Numbered from the stretch's first letter, positions 26,135 to 35,942 are shown. The stretch: 64,000 nt of DNA from Verrucomicrobiales bacterium (GCA_016795505.1 JAEUHH010000076.1:1-64000), one strand, 5' to 3'. Translations and numbers: made by a program. The notes: generated by a model not told the origin, from the letters alone.

Positions 26135-27520
26135 ATGAAAATAGCACCTCTACCCACCCTACTCGTCGTCGCCGCCCTGCCGGCGATCTCCCTCGTGGCC
26201 CGCACCGAGGCTCCCGCCAACCGCGCGCCGCTCAACTTCTCGGTCATGACCGACCGGCCGCTGATCGACCGATCCGGCGGACCGCAGGAAGTCGTGGTCC
26301 GCGTCGAACTCACCGGCCACCCGCGCGACCGCCGCGCCCGGCAACCCATGAACCTGGCCATCGTGCTCGACCGCAGCGGCTCCATGAGCGGCGCGAAGCT
26401 CGAACAGGCCCGCCAGGCCGCGGAGATGCTGGTCGACCGCCTCGCGCCCGACGACATTTTCTCCCTCGTCACCTACGACACCGAGGTGACGGTGCTGGTC
26501 CCGCCCCAACCGATCGGCCAACGCGCCGATGCCATCCGCCGCCAGATCCGGGCCATCGAACCCGGCGGCAGCACCGCTCTCTACCACGGCGTCGAGGCCG
26601 GAGGACGGCAGTTGGCCGAATTCTTCGACGAAAAGCGCATCAACCGCGTCCTGTTGCTCTCCGACGGCATCGCCAACGTGGGACCGTCGTCGAACCAGGA
26701 AATTGCCCGTCTCGGCCAGTCCCTCGCCCGCCAGGGCCGGTCCGTCACCACCATCGGCCTGGGTGACGACTACAACGAAGACCTGATGACCGCCCTGGCC
26801 GAGGCCAGCGACGCGAACTATTACCACGTCGCCGATGTCGAGGCCCTGCCAGATGTCTTTCGCCGCGAGTTGGGCGAACTGGAGACTGTCATCGCCCGCC
26901 GCCTCACCATCGACATCGAGTTTCCCGACGGCGTCGAGCCACTCGGCATCCTCGGCCGCGGCGAGACGATCGCAGGCAACCGGACCCGGATCGCCTTCAA
27001 CACGCTCGCAGCAGAACAGCGCCGCGAAGTCTTCATCGCCTGCCGGGTCGATCCTACCGTGTGGAAAGAAGCCACCACCACACTGGCCCGCGCGACCCTG
27101 ACCTGTCAGGCCGCCGAGGACGACTCCGACGTCCGGCTCACCGGCGAGGTCGCCGCCAAGGCCACCGATGACCGCGCACTCGCTGCCAAGGCCCAGGTGG
27201 CCGACATCGCTGCGCAGGCCGAGATCTATCGCAACACCGATGCCACCCGACTGGCTCTCGCCAAGGCCGACGGCGGAGACCGCGCGGCCGCCCAAGCCAT
27301 GATCGGCTCCCAGATCAAGCGGCTCGAGGCCGCCGCCGCCTCGGCTCCCGCCCCGGCCGCCGCCACCCTCAACGCCGAGGCTGATCAACTTCGCCAAGCC
27401 GAAAGCGAACTCGGAAGCAGCGCGGGCCTGTCGAAGGAAGGCCGGAAACAGATGCAGTGGAACGTGTTCCAGCGGAGCAACTCCAAACCGGTCGATCGTT
27501 CCGCCTCCGGCACCCGGTAA
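26135..27520 (+). CDS. Secreted VWA-domain protein
   Basis: The 461-residue protein has a signal peptide (about 1-21, PTLLVVAALPAISLVA). A von Willebrand factor A domain spans about residues 70-250 with an intact MIDAS motif DRSGSMSG and LLLSDGIANVGPS. The C-terminal 200 residues are alpha-helical and alanine-rich. VWA domains with metal-ion sites bind protein partners. It heads a run with a histidine kinase and response regulator, so a periplasmic sensing or ligand-binding role for that kinase is plausible. The TGAC array at 26062-26099 lies directly upstream. Confidence 0.85.
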   Translation: MKIAPLPTLLVVAALPAISLVARTEAPANRAPLNFSVMTDRPLIDRSGGPQEVVVRVELTGHPRDRRARQPMNLAIVLDRSGSMSGAKLEQARQAAEMLVDRLAPDDIFSLVTYDTEVTVLVPPQPIGQRADAIRRQIRAIEPGGSTALYHGVEAGGRQLAEFFDEKRINRVLLLSDGIANVGPSSNQEIARLGQSLARQGRSVTTIGLGDDYNEDLMTALAEASDANYYHVADVEALPDVFRRELGELETVIARRLTIDIEFPDGVEPLGILGRGETIAGNRTRIAFNTLAAEQRREVFIACRVDPTVWKEATTTLARATLTCQAAEDDSDVRLTGEVAAKATDDRALAAKAQVADIAAQAEIYRNTDATRLALAKADGGDRAAAQAMIGSQIKRLEAAAASAPAPAAATLNAEADQLRQAESELGSSAGLSKEGRKQMQWNVFQRSNSKPVDRSASGTR

Positions 27521-27568
27521 AAGTCATGGGCTGGCGGGGCGATCGGGAGTATCTTGTCGACCGGTTCC

Positions 27569-27632
27569 GATGAGACCCTGTCCGGTCTCCGATCGAACCC
27601 TGTTTGATCGCCGATCCTACCCTGTTGCCTCG
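27569..27632 (+). repeat. 22-bp phased repeat, three units
   Basis: ACCCTG occurs at 27575, 27597 and 27619, again exactly 22 bp apart. The central unit reads CCGATCGAACCCTG then TTTGATCG. The array ends about 7 bp before the ATG of the histidine kinase gene at 27639, so it occupies the position of the ribosome-binding site. Confidence 0.88.
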
Positions 27633-27638
27633 CCACCG

Positions 27639-29699
27639 ATGAAAAAACTCGCCGCCGTGTTCGCCATCGCCGTGCTCGGTCCCTCGCTGGTGCTGGGCTG
27701 GCTGGCGACGCGGTCGTTGCGGGATCAGGAGGTGATCGTCCACAGCCAGCGCGCCCTGCTCCATCAGGGGGCGACCGACGCCCTGGCTGCCGAGCTGAAT
27801 CGGTTTCTCGACGATGTCCGGGTCTTCTACGGCAGCCTGCTGGAGGAGATGATCGCAGAACGCGGAGCCGAGCCGCTCGCCGCCGATTTCGATGCCGCGA
27901 TCCGCAGCCGCTGGAGCCAGGCGGCCGTCGGCGCCGCCGTCACGGTGGAGGGACGCTGGCTGCACCCGCCCTCTGCTGAGGCCGATCCCCGGATGCGGCG
28001 CTTCCTGAGCGACACCCAGTCATTCCTGCAGAACGAAGCCGCCACGGACTTCTACCTCGCACCCTCCATCACGGGCAATGTCGTGACCGTCGAGAGGGAG
28101 GGATCCAAGCGACCCTCAGACGAACGTGCGGCCACGTCATCCACCCCGGAGGCGGGTGCGATGCCTGCGACCGCCTCCGCCGCGGCTTCTTCATTTGGGA
28201 AGGCGCCCGCGGACCCTTCGCCCAAAAGTGCCGAGACCCGGCAATCGACGGCTCAACAAAAGGTGACCGTGGCTCCCCCTGCGGCTCCCGCCAGCCCTCC
28301 TCTGGCCGCCGCCGCACCGGCTCCTGCTGCCGCGCCCGCCGCCTCCGCCGCACCAGCTGACGCCGCCGCGGAGGCTCCGCGCAGCCGGAACGTCAAACCA
28401 CTGTCCCAGCTCGATCGTCTCCAAAGCGACGGCCGGATCGCCCAACTGGCCGAGGCGGCCTCGAATGTTCTCGAACCGTTTGCCAACGGCAGCCCGTGGT
28501 CCGCGCTCGACCTGAACAGCGGCCAGCTCAGCGATCTCATTGCCACCGGACCCGAGGGTGCCATCAGCCGCTTCGTCTCCGGCGGCCTGCAGATTCTCCT
28601 GTGGCGGCGCGACCCGGCGGCTCCGGACCTCGTCTTCTGGGTGCAGCTCGACCTCGAGGCGCTGAAACAGGAACTGTCCGAAGTCATTCGTCAGAGTGGC
28701 ACGTCTCTGGCCCGACCCGAGGCCTGTCTCGCCCTGCTCGATGCCGGGGGCCAGGTAGTGGCGCGCACGCACGAAGATTTCAACGCCGATTGGGAAAGGC
28801 CTTTCGTCGCCAGCGAAGTCGGCGCCCTGCTGCCCCACTGGGAAGTGGCCGCCTACCTGATCGATCCCCGCGCCGTCGCCCGGACGGCCCAAACCGCCCG
28901 GCTGATGCTCTGGATGCTGGTGCCGGTCCTGCTGGGAGCGATCGGACTGGGCAGCGCCCTCATCATTCGCGAGATCGGCCGCGAAATGGCGCTCGCCCGG
29001 CAGAAGACCGACTTTGTCAGCAACGTGAGCCACGAGCTGAAAACGCCGCTGACCTCCATCCGCCTGTTTTCCGATCTGCTCAGCCAGCGCAGCGGTCTCG
29101 ATGAGACGAAGCGCACCGAGTACTCGGGCATCATCTCCCGCGAGGCAGCGCGACTGAGCCGCCTGATCAACAACCTGCTCGACTTCTCCCGCATGGAGCG
29201 CGGCGAGCGCCGCTACCGGATGGAACCCATCGACGCGCGCGCCGTGGTTCGCGACACGGTGGAAATGTGCCGGCATCAGATCGAGTCGGACGGCTACACC
29301 CTGAAGCTGCGCGACGACGGCGATGCCAGACCGGCGCCGGTGGCCGGCGACCGTGACGCGCTCGCCCAGGTCCTGCTGAACCTGCTGAGCAACGCCGAAA
29401 AATACGGCGGATCGGGCCGCCATATCGAGGTGGAGACCCGTCTCACCGGCCCGTTCATTGAAATCGATGTGCTAGACCGCGGTCCCGGCGTGCCACGGCG
29501 CCTCGCGGCGAAAATCTTCGAGAAGTTCTACCGCGCCGACGATTCCCTGAGCAGCGGCATCGAGGGCTCGGGGCTCGGTCTCACCCTCGCCCGGCAGATC
29601 GCCCGCGCCCATCGCGGCGAGGTCGAATACCACCCGCGGCCCGGCGGCGGCAGCCGTTTCACCCTGCGTCTGCCACTCGACACCACCGCCACCGCCTGA
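27639..29699 (+). CDS. Sensor histidine kinase with a long Ala/Pro-rich sensor linker
   Basis: The protein is 686 residues. Two membrane helices (about 3-22 and 421-443) flank a periplasmic sensor that contains a low-complexity Ala/Pro/Ser-rich stretch (about residues 150-250). The kinase core has the phosphorylated His465 in SNVSHELKTPLTS, an N-box LLNLLSNAEKYGG and the G-boxes DRGPGVP and GSGLGLTLA. No HAMP domain is evident. The ATG at 27639 starts the first helix. The response regulator follows by 4 bp, so this is a co-transcribed pair, and the VWA gene upstream may be part of the same unit. The low-complexity linker length is unusual. Confidence 0.9.
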   Translation: MKKLAAVFAIAVLGPSLVLGWLATRSLRDQEVIVHSQRALLHQGATDALAAELNRFLDDVRVFYGSLLEEMIAERGAEPLAADFDAAIRSRWSQAAVGAAVTVEGRWLHPPSAEADPRMRRFLSDTQSFLQNEAATDFYLAPSITGNVVTVEREGSKRPSDERAATSSTPEAGAMPATASAAASSFGKAPADPSPKSAETRQSTAQQKVTVAPPAAPASPPLAAAAPAPAAAPAASAAPADAAAEAPRSRNVKPLSQLDRLQSDGRIAQLAEAASNVLEPFANGSPWSALDLNSGQLSDLIATGPEGAISRFVSGGLQILLWRRDPAAPDLVFWVQLDLEALKQELSEVIRQSGTSLARPEACLALLDAGGQVVARTHEDFNADWERPFVASEVGALLPHWEVAAYLIDPRAVARTAQTARLMLWMLVPVLLGAIGLGSALIIREIGREMALARQKTDFVSNVSHELKTPLTSIRLFSDLLSQRSGLDETKRTEYSGIISREAARLSRLINNLLDFSRMERGERRYRMEPIDARAVVRDTVEMCRHQIESDGYTLKLRDDGDARPAPVAGDRDALAQVLLNLLSNAEKYGGSGRHIEVETRLTGPFIEIDVLDRGPGVPRRLAAKIFEKFYRADDSLSSGIEGSGLGLTLARQIARAHRGEVEYHPRPGGGSRFTLRLPLDTTATA

Positions 29700-29703
29700 C
29701 TTT

Positions 29704-30429
29704 ATGCACTCAGACACGAAACTGTTCATCGTCGAGGACGATCCGGGCATCCGATACGGGCTGGTCGAGATCTTCACCGCCGAGCACTACGCGGTCGCGG
29801 CCTGTGAGCGCGGCGATCAGGCGGAGGAACGGATCGCGGAGGAGCTACCCGACCTGATTGTGCTCGACGTGATGCTGCCCGGCAAGAACGGCTACGAAAT
29901 CTGCCGCGACCTGCGCCGGCGCGGCTGCCGGGTGCCCATCCTGATGCTCACCGCCAAAGGGCAGGAGATCGACAAGGTGGTCGGCTTCGACTCCGGGGCG
30001 GACGACTATGTGACGAAGCCTTTCGGCGTGCGCGAATTGGTCGCCCGCGTCCAGGCCCTGCTGCGTCGCTGCGAGCGGACCGGAAATGGCGGAGGCGGTC
30101 CCGGGATCGGCAGTGGAGGCGCGTCGAGTTTTACAGTCGGCGGAGCCACAGTGCATCCCGATACCTGGGAGATCCGGCGGCCCGATGGCGGTTGCGACCG
30201 CCTGACGCCGAAAGAAATGGAACTGCTCAAGTATTTCCACCGCCAGCGGGGCCGGGTGCTGAGCCGCGATGATCTGCTCGATGCCGTGTGGGGCGTGCGC
30301 TACTACGGGACCACCCGGACGCTCGACCAGTGTGTCGCGCAGTTGCGCAAAAAGATTGGCGATGCCGGACCCAATCCCCGGCACCTGATCACCATCCACG
30401 GCGTGGGTTACAAGCTCGAAGCCAGCTGA
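29704..30429 (+). CDS. OmpR/PhoB-family response regulator
   Basis: This 241-residue regulator has a receiver domain with acidic pocket VEDDPG, phospho-acceptor D55 in VLDVMLPG and the LTAK lysine. A glycine-rich linker follows, then a winged-helix domain (LTPKEMELLKYFHRQRGRVL ... TTRTLDQCVAQLRKKIG ... ITIHGVGYKLE) typical of the OmpR/PhoB class. It is 4 bp behind the kinase gene. The TGAC half-sites at 26062-26099 are a possible binding site for it, which would make the run autoregulated; this is inference. Confidence 0.93.
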   Translation: MHSDTKLFIVEDDPGIRYGLVEIFTAEHYAVAACERGDQAEERIAEELPDLIVLDVMLPGKNGYEICRDLRRRGCRVPILMLTAKGQEIDKVVGFDSGADDYVTKPFGVRELVARVQALLRRCERTGNGGGGPGIGSGGASSFTVGGATVHPDTWEIRRPDGGCDRLTPKEMELLKYFHRQRGRVLSRDDLLDAVWGVRYYGTTRTLDQCVAQLRKKIGDAGPNPRHLITIHGVGYKLEAS

Positions 30430-30488
30430 GAATCTGGAGGCAGGCCGGAACTCGCCAAGGTGCCCTGGAAACGGACACCCGGCATGAC

Positions 30489-31955
30489 TCACCCCAGCCG
30501 GGCAAATTGGAACGGCAGCCGCTCCAGCCGGCCCGTGCAGGGCCCGGGCGTGTCCACCCAGAAGCTGCGCGCCGCGATGGGATCGTAGACTCGCCGATGC
30601 GCGACCGCGGCCTTCACCACAATGGCCCGCAGGCATGCCGGATCGATGCCCTGACTGCGCCACTGGCCCAGATCCATCGGCGGCGTCTTGTGAGTGGTCA
30701 GTAGGATCGTCAGGCCGCCGTGCCGCACCACGGCGCTGGGCCCCATGTCGAATGAATCGCCCGCCACGGAGGCGAGATGGCTGTTCTTGTCTTCCAGGGA
30801 AAAACGCCCGTCGCTCCGCGAGACCAACTCCACTTCCAGTGTCACCGGTCCCGCATCCAGCCGGCTGCCCCGCCCGCCGAGCGGCAGCGTGATCCGACCG
30901 CCGATCGGGATTTCCGCGAGCGCCCGCACCGCCGCCGCGTCGGCCAGGCAGATGGCGGCATCCCGGATGCCTCGCTCGATCAAGCCGCGCATCAGCCCGG
31001 TGCCGTCACCGGGCGCGCCACCGCCGATGTTGTCACTGGGCTCCACCAGCACGGTCAGGCCTTCGACCGGTTGCTGCTCGAGCCGGTCGAGCGCCTCGGT
31101 CAGGGAAATCTCCACGATCTCCGGGGGCCGGGCATCGCCCTCGCGCGCCAAAGCCTCCAGCCGGTCCAGCGCCGCCTCGGTGGTCATGGCGTCAGCGGTG
31201 CCGATCACCTGAAACGTGACTCCCGTGTCGGGCGTGTCGCCATAGGCAAAGCCGGCCGCCACATTCACGGCCCAGATCGACTCGTCAGCGGCTTCGATTT
31301 CCCGCGCCAGTCGCTCCAGCGATGCCATGGGCTCCGTCGCCGTGCCGGTCCGGCTCGGGATCCAGATCAAGCCGGTGCGACGCAGCGTCATCCGCGGTCT
31401 GACTCCCGTCTCGAGGCAGCGGCGCAGCAGCGTGGCACCACGCACCGCGGACTCGCGGGCATCGGTGTGGGGATTCTCCCGGTAAGCCACCAGCGCATCC
31501 GCCCCCGCAGCCATGGCGGGTGAAAAATTGGCATGCAGATCGTAAACGCCGCACAGCGGCAGCGCCGCAGCGCCCGGCAAGCGGCGGATTCGCCCCAGGA
31601 TCTCACCCTCCACGTCGGGAAACGACACCGAGCTCATCGCGCCGTGCAGCACCAGAAAGATCGCATCCACCTCCCCGCGCCAGGCCTCCGCGACGCCGGC
31701 CCAGAAGGTCTCGACCACTTCGTCCTCGACCAATCCGCTCGGCATCGCCCGGAAATCGACCGCGGGCACCCATTCCCAGCCTGCCTCCCGACCATAAGCC
31801 ACCACACCTCCCAGTGGCGAGCTGTCGCCCGCGCAGGCGAGCAATTCGCCGCCCCGGCGCACCTCGAAGTCGGCCGGCCCGGTCCTGTCATCCACAAAGC
31901 AGTGGGTCTCATGAAACAGACCGGCCAGGAAGACTCGCGGCGCACGGTGATTCAT
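30489..31955 (-). CDS. M81 family metallopeptidase (MlrC-like)
   Basis: The protein is 488 residues. The MlrC-type N-terminal metal motif GLFHETHCF is at about residues 11-19, followed by FLVLHGAM and VYDLHANFSPAM, then VAYRENPHTD. The C-terminal half contains VEPSDNIGGGAPGDGT, typical of MlrC domains. Family members hydrolyse peptide or amide bonds in small cyclic or branched compounds, such as microcystin and amidated amino acids. The ATG at 31955 follows a pyrimidine-rich leader. RraA-like is encoded 81 bp upstream in the same direction, so both may serve one catabolic pathway. Confidence 0.88.
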   Translation of the reverse strand: MNHRAPRVFLAGLFHETHCFVDDRTGPADFEVRRGGELLACAGDSSPLGGVVAYGREAGWEWVPAVDFRAMPSGLVEDEVVETFWAGVAEAWRGEVDAIFLVLHGAMSSVSFPDVEGEILGRIRRLPGAAALPLCGVYDLHANFSPAMAAGADALVAYRENPHTDARESAVRGATLLRRCLETGVRPRMTLRRTGLIWIPSRTGTATEPMASLERLAREIEAADESIWAVNVAAGFAYGDTPDTGVTFQVIGTADAMTTEAALDRLEALAREGDARPPEIVEISLTEALDRLEQQPVEGLTVLVEPSDNIGGGAPGDGTGLMRGLIERGIRDAAICLADAAAVRALAEIPIGGRITLPLGGRGSRLDAGPVTLEVELVSRSDGRFSLEDKNSHLASVAGDSFDMGPSAVVRHGGLTILLTTHKTPPMDLGQWRSQGIDPACLRAIVVKAAVAHRRVYDPIAARSFWVDTPGPCTGRLERLPFQFARLG

Positions 31956-32036
31956 GATGGAGACAGGGCTTTTGGGAAAATCATCGACCCGACTGCGGCG
32001 ACGCGAGCCGCCCATTCTGCCGGCCGGCTCCGGGCA

Positions 32037-32687
32037 TCACAGGATGCCGTGTTTGGCGAAGACCTCGGCCACGGACACGCCGGCGGCCAGTTCGTCGCGC
32101 ACCGTGTTTTCCCCCGAGACCTTTTCCATCGCCAGCCGGAGGGCTTCGTCAGCCGCCTCGCTCGGGATCACCACCACGCCGTCCAGATCGCCCAGGATGT
32201 AGTCGCCGCTCTTCACCATCACGCCGTCGAGCGCGATCGGCGCGCCAATGCTCACGACATCGAGGCGGCCCTTGCTGTCCGCCGGTGTCGCGCCGATGCC
32301 GAAGACCGGGAAATCCATCCGGTTCAGCGCCCACAGGTCCCGGGTGCAGCCGCTCATCACGATGCCACGCACGCCCTTGGCCTTGCAGGCCGTGGACAGC
32401 AGCTCTCCCCAAAAAGCCGAAGCCGTATTGTGTCCCGCGTCCACCACCAGCACGTCGCCGCGCACCATCTGATCGATGGCCGCCATCTCCAGCTTGTAGG
32501 GTTCGGCCGGGATTTCCTCCACCGTCTCGGCCACCGCCGTAAAGACCCGCCCGCAGACCTTCGTCGCCGGCGTCAGGGCGCGAATGCTGGCGTTGAGACA
32601 CTGGTGACGATAGCCCATGCCATCCAGCACGTCGGCGACGACGGCGGAGTAGAGCCCCTCGAGCAAAGAAATCGGGTCGGAATCCAT
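32037..32687 (-). CDS. RraA/HMG-CHA aldolase family protein
   Basis: The protein is 216 residues. The family hallmarks are VVADVLDGMG near the N-terminus, DVLVVDAGHNTASAFWGELL, and a GIVMSGCTRDLWALNRMDFP block. In the family this region carries the metal-binding aspartate and the arginine of 4-hydroxy-4-methyl-2-oxoglutarate aldolase. The family also includes the RNase E regulator RraA; here the aldolase/decarboxylase reading is preferred because of the peptidase partner gene. The ATG at 32687 is chosen, as it begins the expected N-terminal helix. The divergent PSCyt1 gene starts 168 bp away. Confidence 0.85.
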   Translation of the reverse strand: MDSDPISLLEGLYSAVVADVLDGMGYRHQCLNASIRALTPATKVCGRVFTAVAETVEEIPAEPYKLEMAAIDQMVRGDVLVVDAGHNTASAFWGELLSTACKAKGVRGIVMSGCTRDLWALNRMDFPVFGIGATPADSKGRLDVVSIGAPIALDGVMVKSGDYILGDLDGVVVIPSEAADEALRLAMEKVSGENTVRDELAAGVSVAEVFAKHGIL

Positions 32688-32855
32688 GGTAATGAAGCCA
32701 TTGAGAGCCCACACCGGCACGCCGTGCAAGACCCGAATCACGCCGCAGCCGACCCGAAGCCCGAATCAGAGGAATCGCCGCCTGATCCGATCCTACCAAA
32801 AATCGCCGAAACACGCTACAAGACAGCCCCGGTGGATCGGTGCGTTATTGGCGGC

Positions 32856-35800
32856 ATGTCGAGCCTCTGCCGCCGCTTGTTCCTCCTGCTGTCCCTGCTG
32901 CCGGGGCTCTGGGCTTTCTCCGCGTCCGGACAGGAGGGAGGCGTGAACTTCAGCCGCGAAGTCCTGCCGATCCTGGCCGACCGCTGTTTCCATTGCCACG
33001 GTCCCGATGCCAGCCATCGCAAGGCCGATCTCCGGCTCGATGAGGAATCCGAAGCCAAGCGCGATCTCGGCGGCGGGCTCGTGGCCATCCTGCCGGGCAA
33101 ACCCGAGGACAGCGAGGTGTGGAAACGGATTCTCTCCAGTGATCCCGACGAAGTCATGCCGCCGCCGGATTCCCACCGGAAACCGCTCGACGCCCGCGAG
33201 CGCGATCTGGTCCGGCGCTGGATCGCGGAGGGCGCCCGCTGGGGCCGACACTGGGCCTTCGAGCGCCCCGTCCGGCCGCCGCTGCCCGATCCATCCGCCC
33301 ATCCCGTGGATGCCTTTGTCCAAAAACGCCTCGCGGGGGAAAATCTGCTCCCCTCGCCCCCGGCGCCGCCGGCCACCCAACTGCGCCGGCTGGCTTTTGA
33401 CCTCACCGGCCTGCCACCCTCGCCCGAGGCTGTGACCGCCTACGAGCGCGATCCATCGGACGCGGCGTGGCAGGCGGCGGTGGAGACCCTGCTGGCCTCG
33501 CCCCACCATGGCGAACGGCTGGCGATGTGGTGGCTGGATGCCGCGCGCTACTCAGACACCGACGGCTACCAGGGCGACGCCGAGCGCACCAACTGGCCGT
33601 GGCGCGACTGGGTGGTGCGGGCCTTCAATGACAACGTGCCCTTCGACCGCTTCACCCTCGAGCAATTCGCCGGTGACCTGCTGCCCGGAGCCACTCCCGA
33701 GCAGATCCTCGCGACGGCCTTTCACCGCCACCACATGACCAACGGCGAGGGCGGTCGCGATCCCGAGGAGTCGCGCATCGACTACGTGATCGACCGGGTG
33801 AACACCATGGGCACCGTCTGGATGGGCCTCACCCTCGGCTGCACCCAGTGCCATACCCACAAGTTCGACCCCATCGAGCAGCGCGACTACTACCGCCTGT
33901 TCGCCTTTTTCGACAGCATCGACGAGGACGGCAAAGCCGGCACCGCCGCCAAACCCTACCTGAAATACCGCTCCCCCCAGGCAGACCGGGCGGTGAAAGA
34001 AATGGAGGCCCATCTCGCCACCCTGCAGCCCCGCGTGGCGGCCGCCCGCGCCGCCGCCGAGGCCCGGTTCGCGCGGCATCTGGACTCGCAGGTCGCATCC
34101 CAGGCCACCGGCTACCGCGCCTGGCGCCCGCTGACACCCACCGCGGCGACCTCTGCGGAGGGCACCACGTTGCGCATCGAGCCCGACGCAACCATCCAGG
34201 CGACCGGGCCGAACCCACGCCAGGACGACTACCGCATCACCCTGCCCGCGCCGACCGACCTGCCCCGCGTCACCGGCTGGCGGCTGGAAGTGCTGCCGCA
34301 CGATTCCCACACCGGCGGCAAGCTTTCGCGGGGGAAAACGGGTGAGTTCATCCTGACCAACGTCAAGCTGCTGGTGCGCAGGAAAGGCCAGTCCCAGGTG
34401 CGCGAACTGGAAATGGCCGGGGCCGTGGCTGACTATGAAAAGGAGGCCAAGACCCGCGCCTACGGCAAGGTCCGCGACACCCTCGACGACGATCCGCGGA
34501 ACGGCTGGACCACCGAGGGCGCCGACGCCACCAAGCCCCACACCGCCGTCTATGAGCTCGCCGAGCCCTACCGTCCCAGTCCCGACGAGGAGCTGACCTT
34601 TGTGCTGTTCCAGCGATCCACCATCGGCGATGCGAACATCGGGCGCTTCCGCCTCTCCGCCACGGACGAAGCCGGTGAGACCGTTCGCGGCCTGAAGCCC
34701 TCGCCCCTCGAAGATCTCGCCGCCGCCCGGCCCGCCAAAGCCGACATGATCGATCCCGCGCTGCGCAAACGGCTGCTCGACCAGTTCCTCCTCGATGAAT
34801 CCGCCTACCAGACCGAGTTGGCCACCCAAAACGAAGCCAACCGGCAGCTCGGCGAACTCCGCAAGGCCGCCGGCGACCTGAACGTGATGGTGCTGGCCGA
34901 GAAAGCCGAGCCCCGACAGTCCCACGTGCTGGTCCGCGGCGTCTGGGATGCCAAGGGCGAAACCGTCAGCCGCGGCGTCCTGCCCGAGATCCTGCCCTGG
35001 CCTGACGAAAAGACCCGCACCCGTCTCGACCTCGCCCGGTGGCTCACGGCGCCCGAGCATCCCCTCACCGCCCGCGTCGTGGCGAATCACGTGTGGCAGT
35101 TGCTCTTCGGCGCCGGCCTCGTCCGCACCACCGAGGATTTCGGCCTCCAGGGCGAGATGCCGACCCATCCCGAGTTGCTCGACTGGCTCGCGGTGGAACT
35201 GGTCGAAAGCGGCTGGGACCTGCGCCATCTCATCCGGCTCATCGTCACCAGCGACACCTACCGACAGAGCAGTGACGCCTCGCCGGATCTGCTGGAGCGA
35301 GACCCGGAAAATCGCCTGCTCGCCCGCGCCCCGCGCTTCCGCCTGCCGGCCTGGATGATCCGCGACAATGCCCTCGCCGCCTCGGGTCTGCTGAACCCCG
35401 CGCTGGGCGGTCCTCCCGTGAAACCCTGGCAGCCCGAGGGCGTGTGGGAAGAGATTTTCATGGGCCGCTACACCTACCAGCCCAGCGTCGGCCCCGCCCA
35501 GTATCGCCGCACCCTCTATGCCTTCTGGCGCCGCTCCAGCGCCCCCACCTTCCTGTTCGACAGCGCCCAGCGCCGCGTCTGCGAAGTCCGCCAGAGCCGC
35601 ACCAACACCCCTCTCCACGCCCTGACCCTGCTCAATGACACGACCTTGCTGGAGGCCGCCCGGGTCCTCGCCGACCGCGCCGCCGCCGAGCCGGCCCGCG
35701 GGCACGCCATCCTCTCCCGACACATCCTGAGCCGCGATCTCGACCCCGCAGAGCGCGCCGTCACCGAACGCGAGCACCAACGCGCGCTCGATCACTACCG

Positions 35801-35942
35801 TGTCCATCCCGAGGCCGCCCTCGCCTTCGCCACCGTCGGCCAGCAGCCCTCCCCCACCCCCGAAAGCGCCCCCGCCATCGCCGCCTGGATGGTCACCGCC
35901 AGCCTGATGCTCAATCTCGATGAGGCGATGACGCGGGAGTGA
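32856..35942 (+). CDS. PSCyt1-DUF1549-DUF1553 cytochrome c protein
   Basis: The 1028-residue protein has a signal peptide (about 1-25), then the planctomycete cytochrome c domain (LADRCFHCHGPDASHRKADL; CxxCH haem site). A DUF1549 (PSCyt2) domain follows with a second CxxCH in TLGCTQCHTHKFDP, and a DUF1553 (PSD1) domain fills the C-terminal third (MPTHPELLDWLA, NTPLHALTLLNDTTLLEAAR). It is a large periplasmic multidomain protein, characteristic of Planctomycetota and Verrucomicrobiota, probably in polysaccharide or organic-sulfate breakdown. DUF1501 is its usual genetic partner and follows at 36089. The ATG at 32856 opens the signal peptide. Confidence 0.92.
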   Translation: MSSLCRRLFLLLSLLPGLWAFSASGQEGGVNFSREVLPILADRCFHCHGPDASHRKADLRLDEESEAKRDLGGGLVAILPGKPEDSEVWKRILSSDPDEVMPPPDSHRKPLDARERDLVRRWIAEGARWGRHWAFERPVRPPLPDPSAHPVDAFVQKRLAGENLLPSPPAPPATQLRRLAFDLTGLPPSPEAVTAYERDPSDAAWQAAVETLLASPHHGERLAMWWLDAARYSDTDGYQGDAERTNWPWRDWVVRAFNDNVPFDRFTLEQFAGDLLPGATPEQILATAFHRHHMTNGEGGRDPEESRIDYVIDRVNTMGTVWMGLTLGCTQCHTHKFDPIEQRDYYRLFAFFDSIDEDGKAGTAAKPYLKYRSPQADRAVKEMEAHLATLQPRVAAARAAAEARFARHLDSQVASQATGYRAWRPLTPTAATSAEGTTLRIEPDATIQATGPNPRQDDYRITLPAPTDLPRVTGWRLEVLPHDSHTGGKLSRGKTGEFILTNVKLLVRRKGQSQVRELEMAGAVADYEKEAKTRAYGKVRDTLDDDPRNGWTTEGADATKPHTAVYELAEPYRPSPDEELTFVLFQRSTIGDANIGRFRLSATDEAGETVRGLKPSPLEDLAAARPAKADMIDPALRKRLLDQFLLDESAYQTELATQNEANRQLGELRKAAGDLNVMVLAEKAEPRQSHVLVRGVWDAKGETVSRGVLPEILPWPDEKTRTRLDLARWLTAPEHPLTARVVANHVWQLLFGAGLVRTTEDFGLQGEMPTHPELLDWLAVELVESGWDLRHLIRLIVTSDTYRQSSDASPDLLERDPENRLLARAPRFRLPAWMIRDNALAASGLLNPALGGPPVKPWQPEGVWEEIFMGRYTYQPSVGPAQYRRTLYAFWRRSSAPTFLFDSAQRRVCEVRQSRTNTPLHALTLLNDTTLLEAARVLADRAAAEPARGHAILSRHILSRDLDPAERAVTEREHQRALDHYRVHPEAALAFATVGQQPSPTPESAPAIAAWMVTASLMLNLDEAMTRE

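Noticed and set aside
31533-32855. The 440-codon upstream extension of the PSCyt1 gene
   Set aside because: It runs through the oppositely oriented M81 and RraA-like genes; the signal peptide begins at the ATG at 32856.
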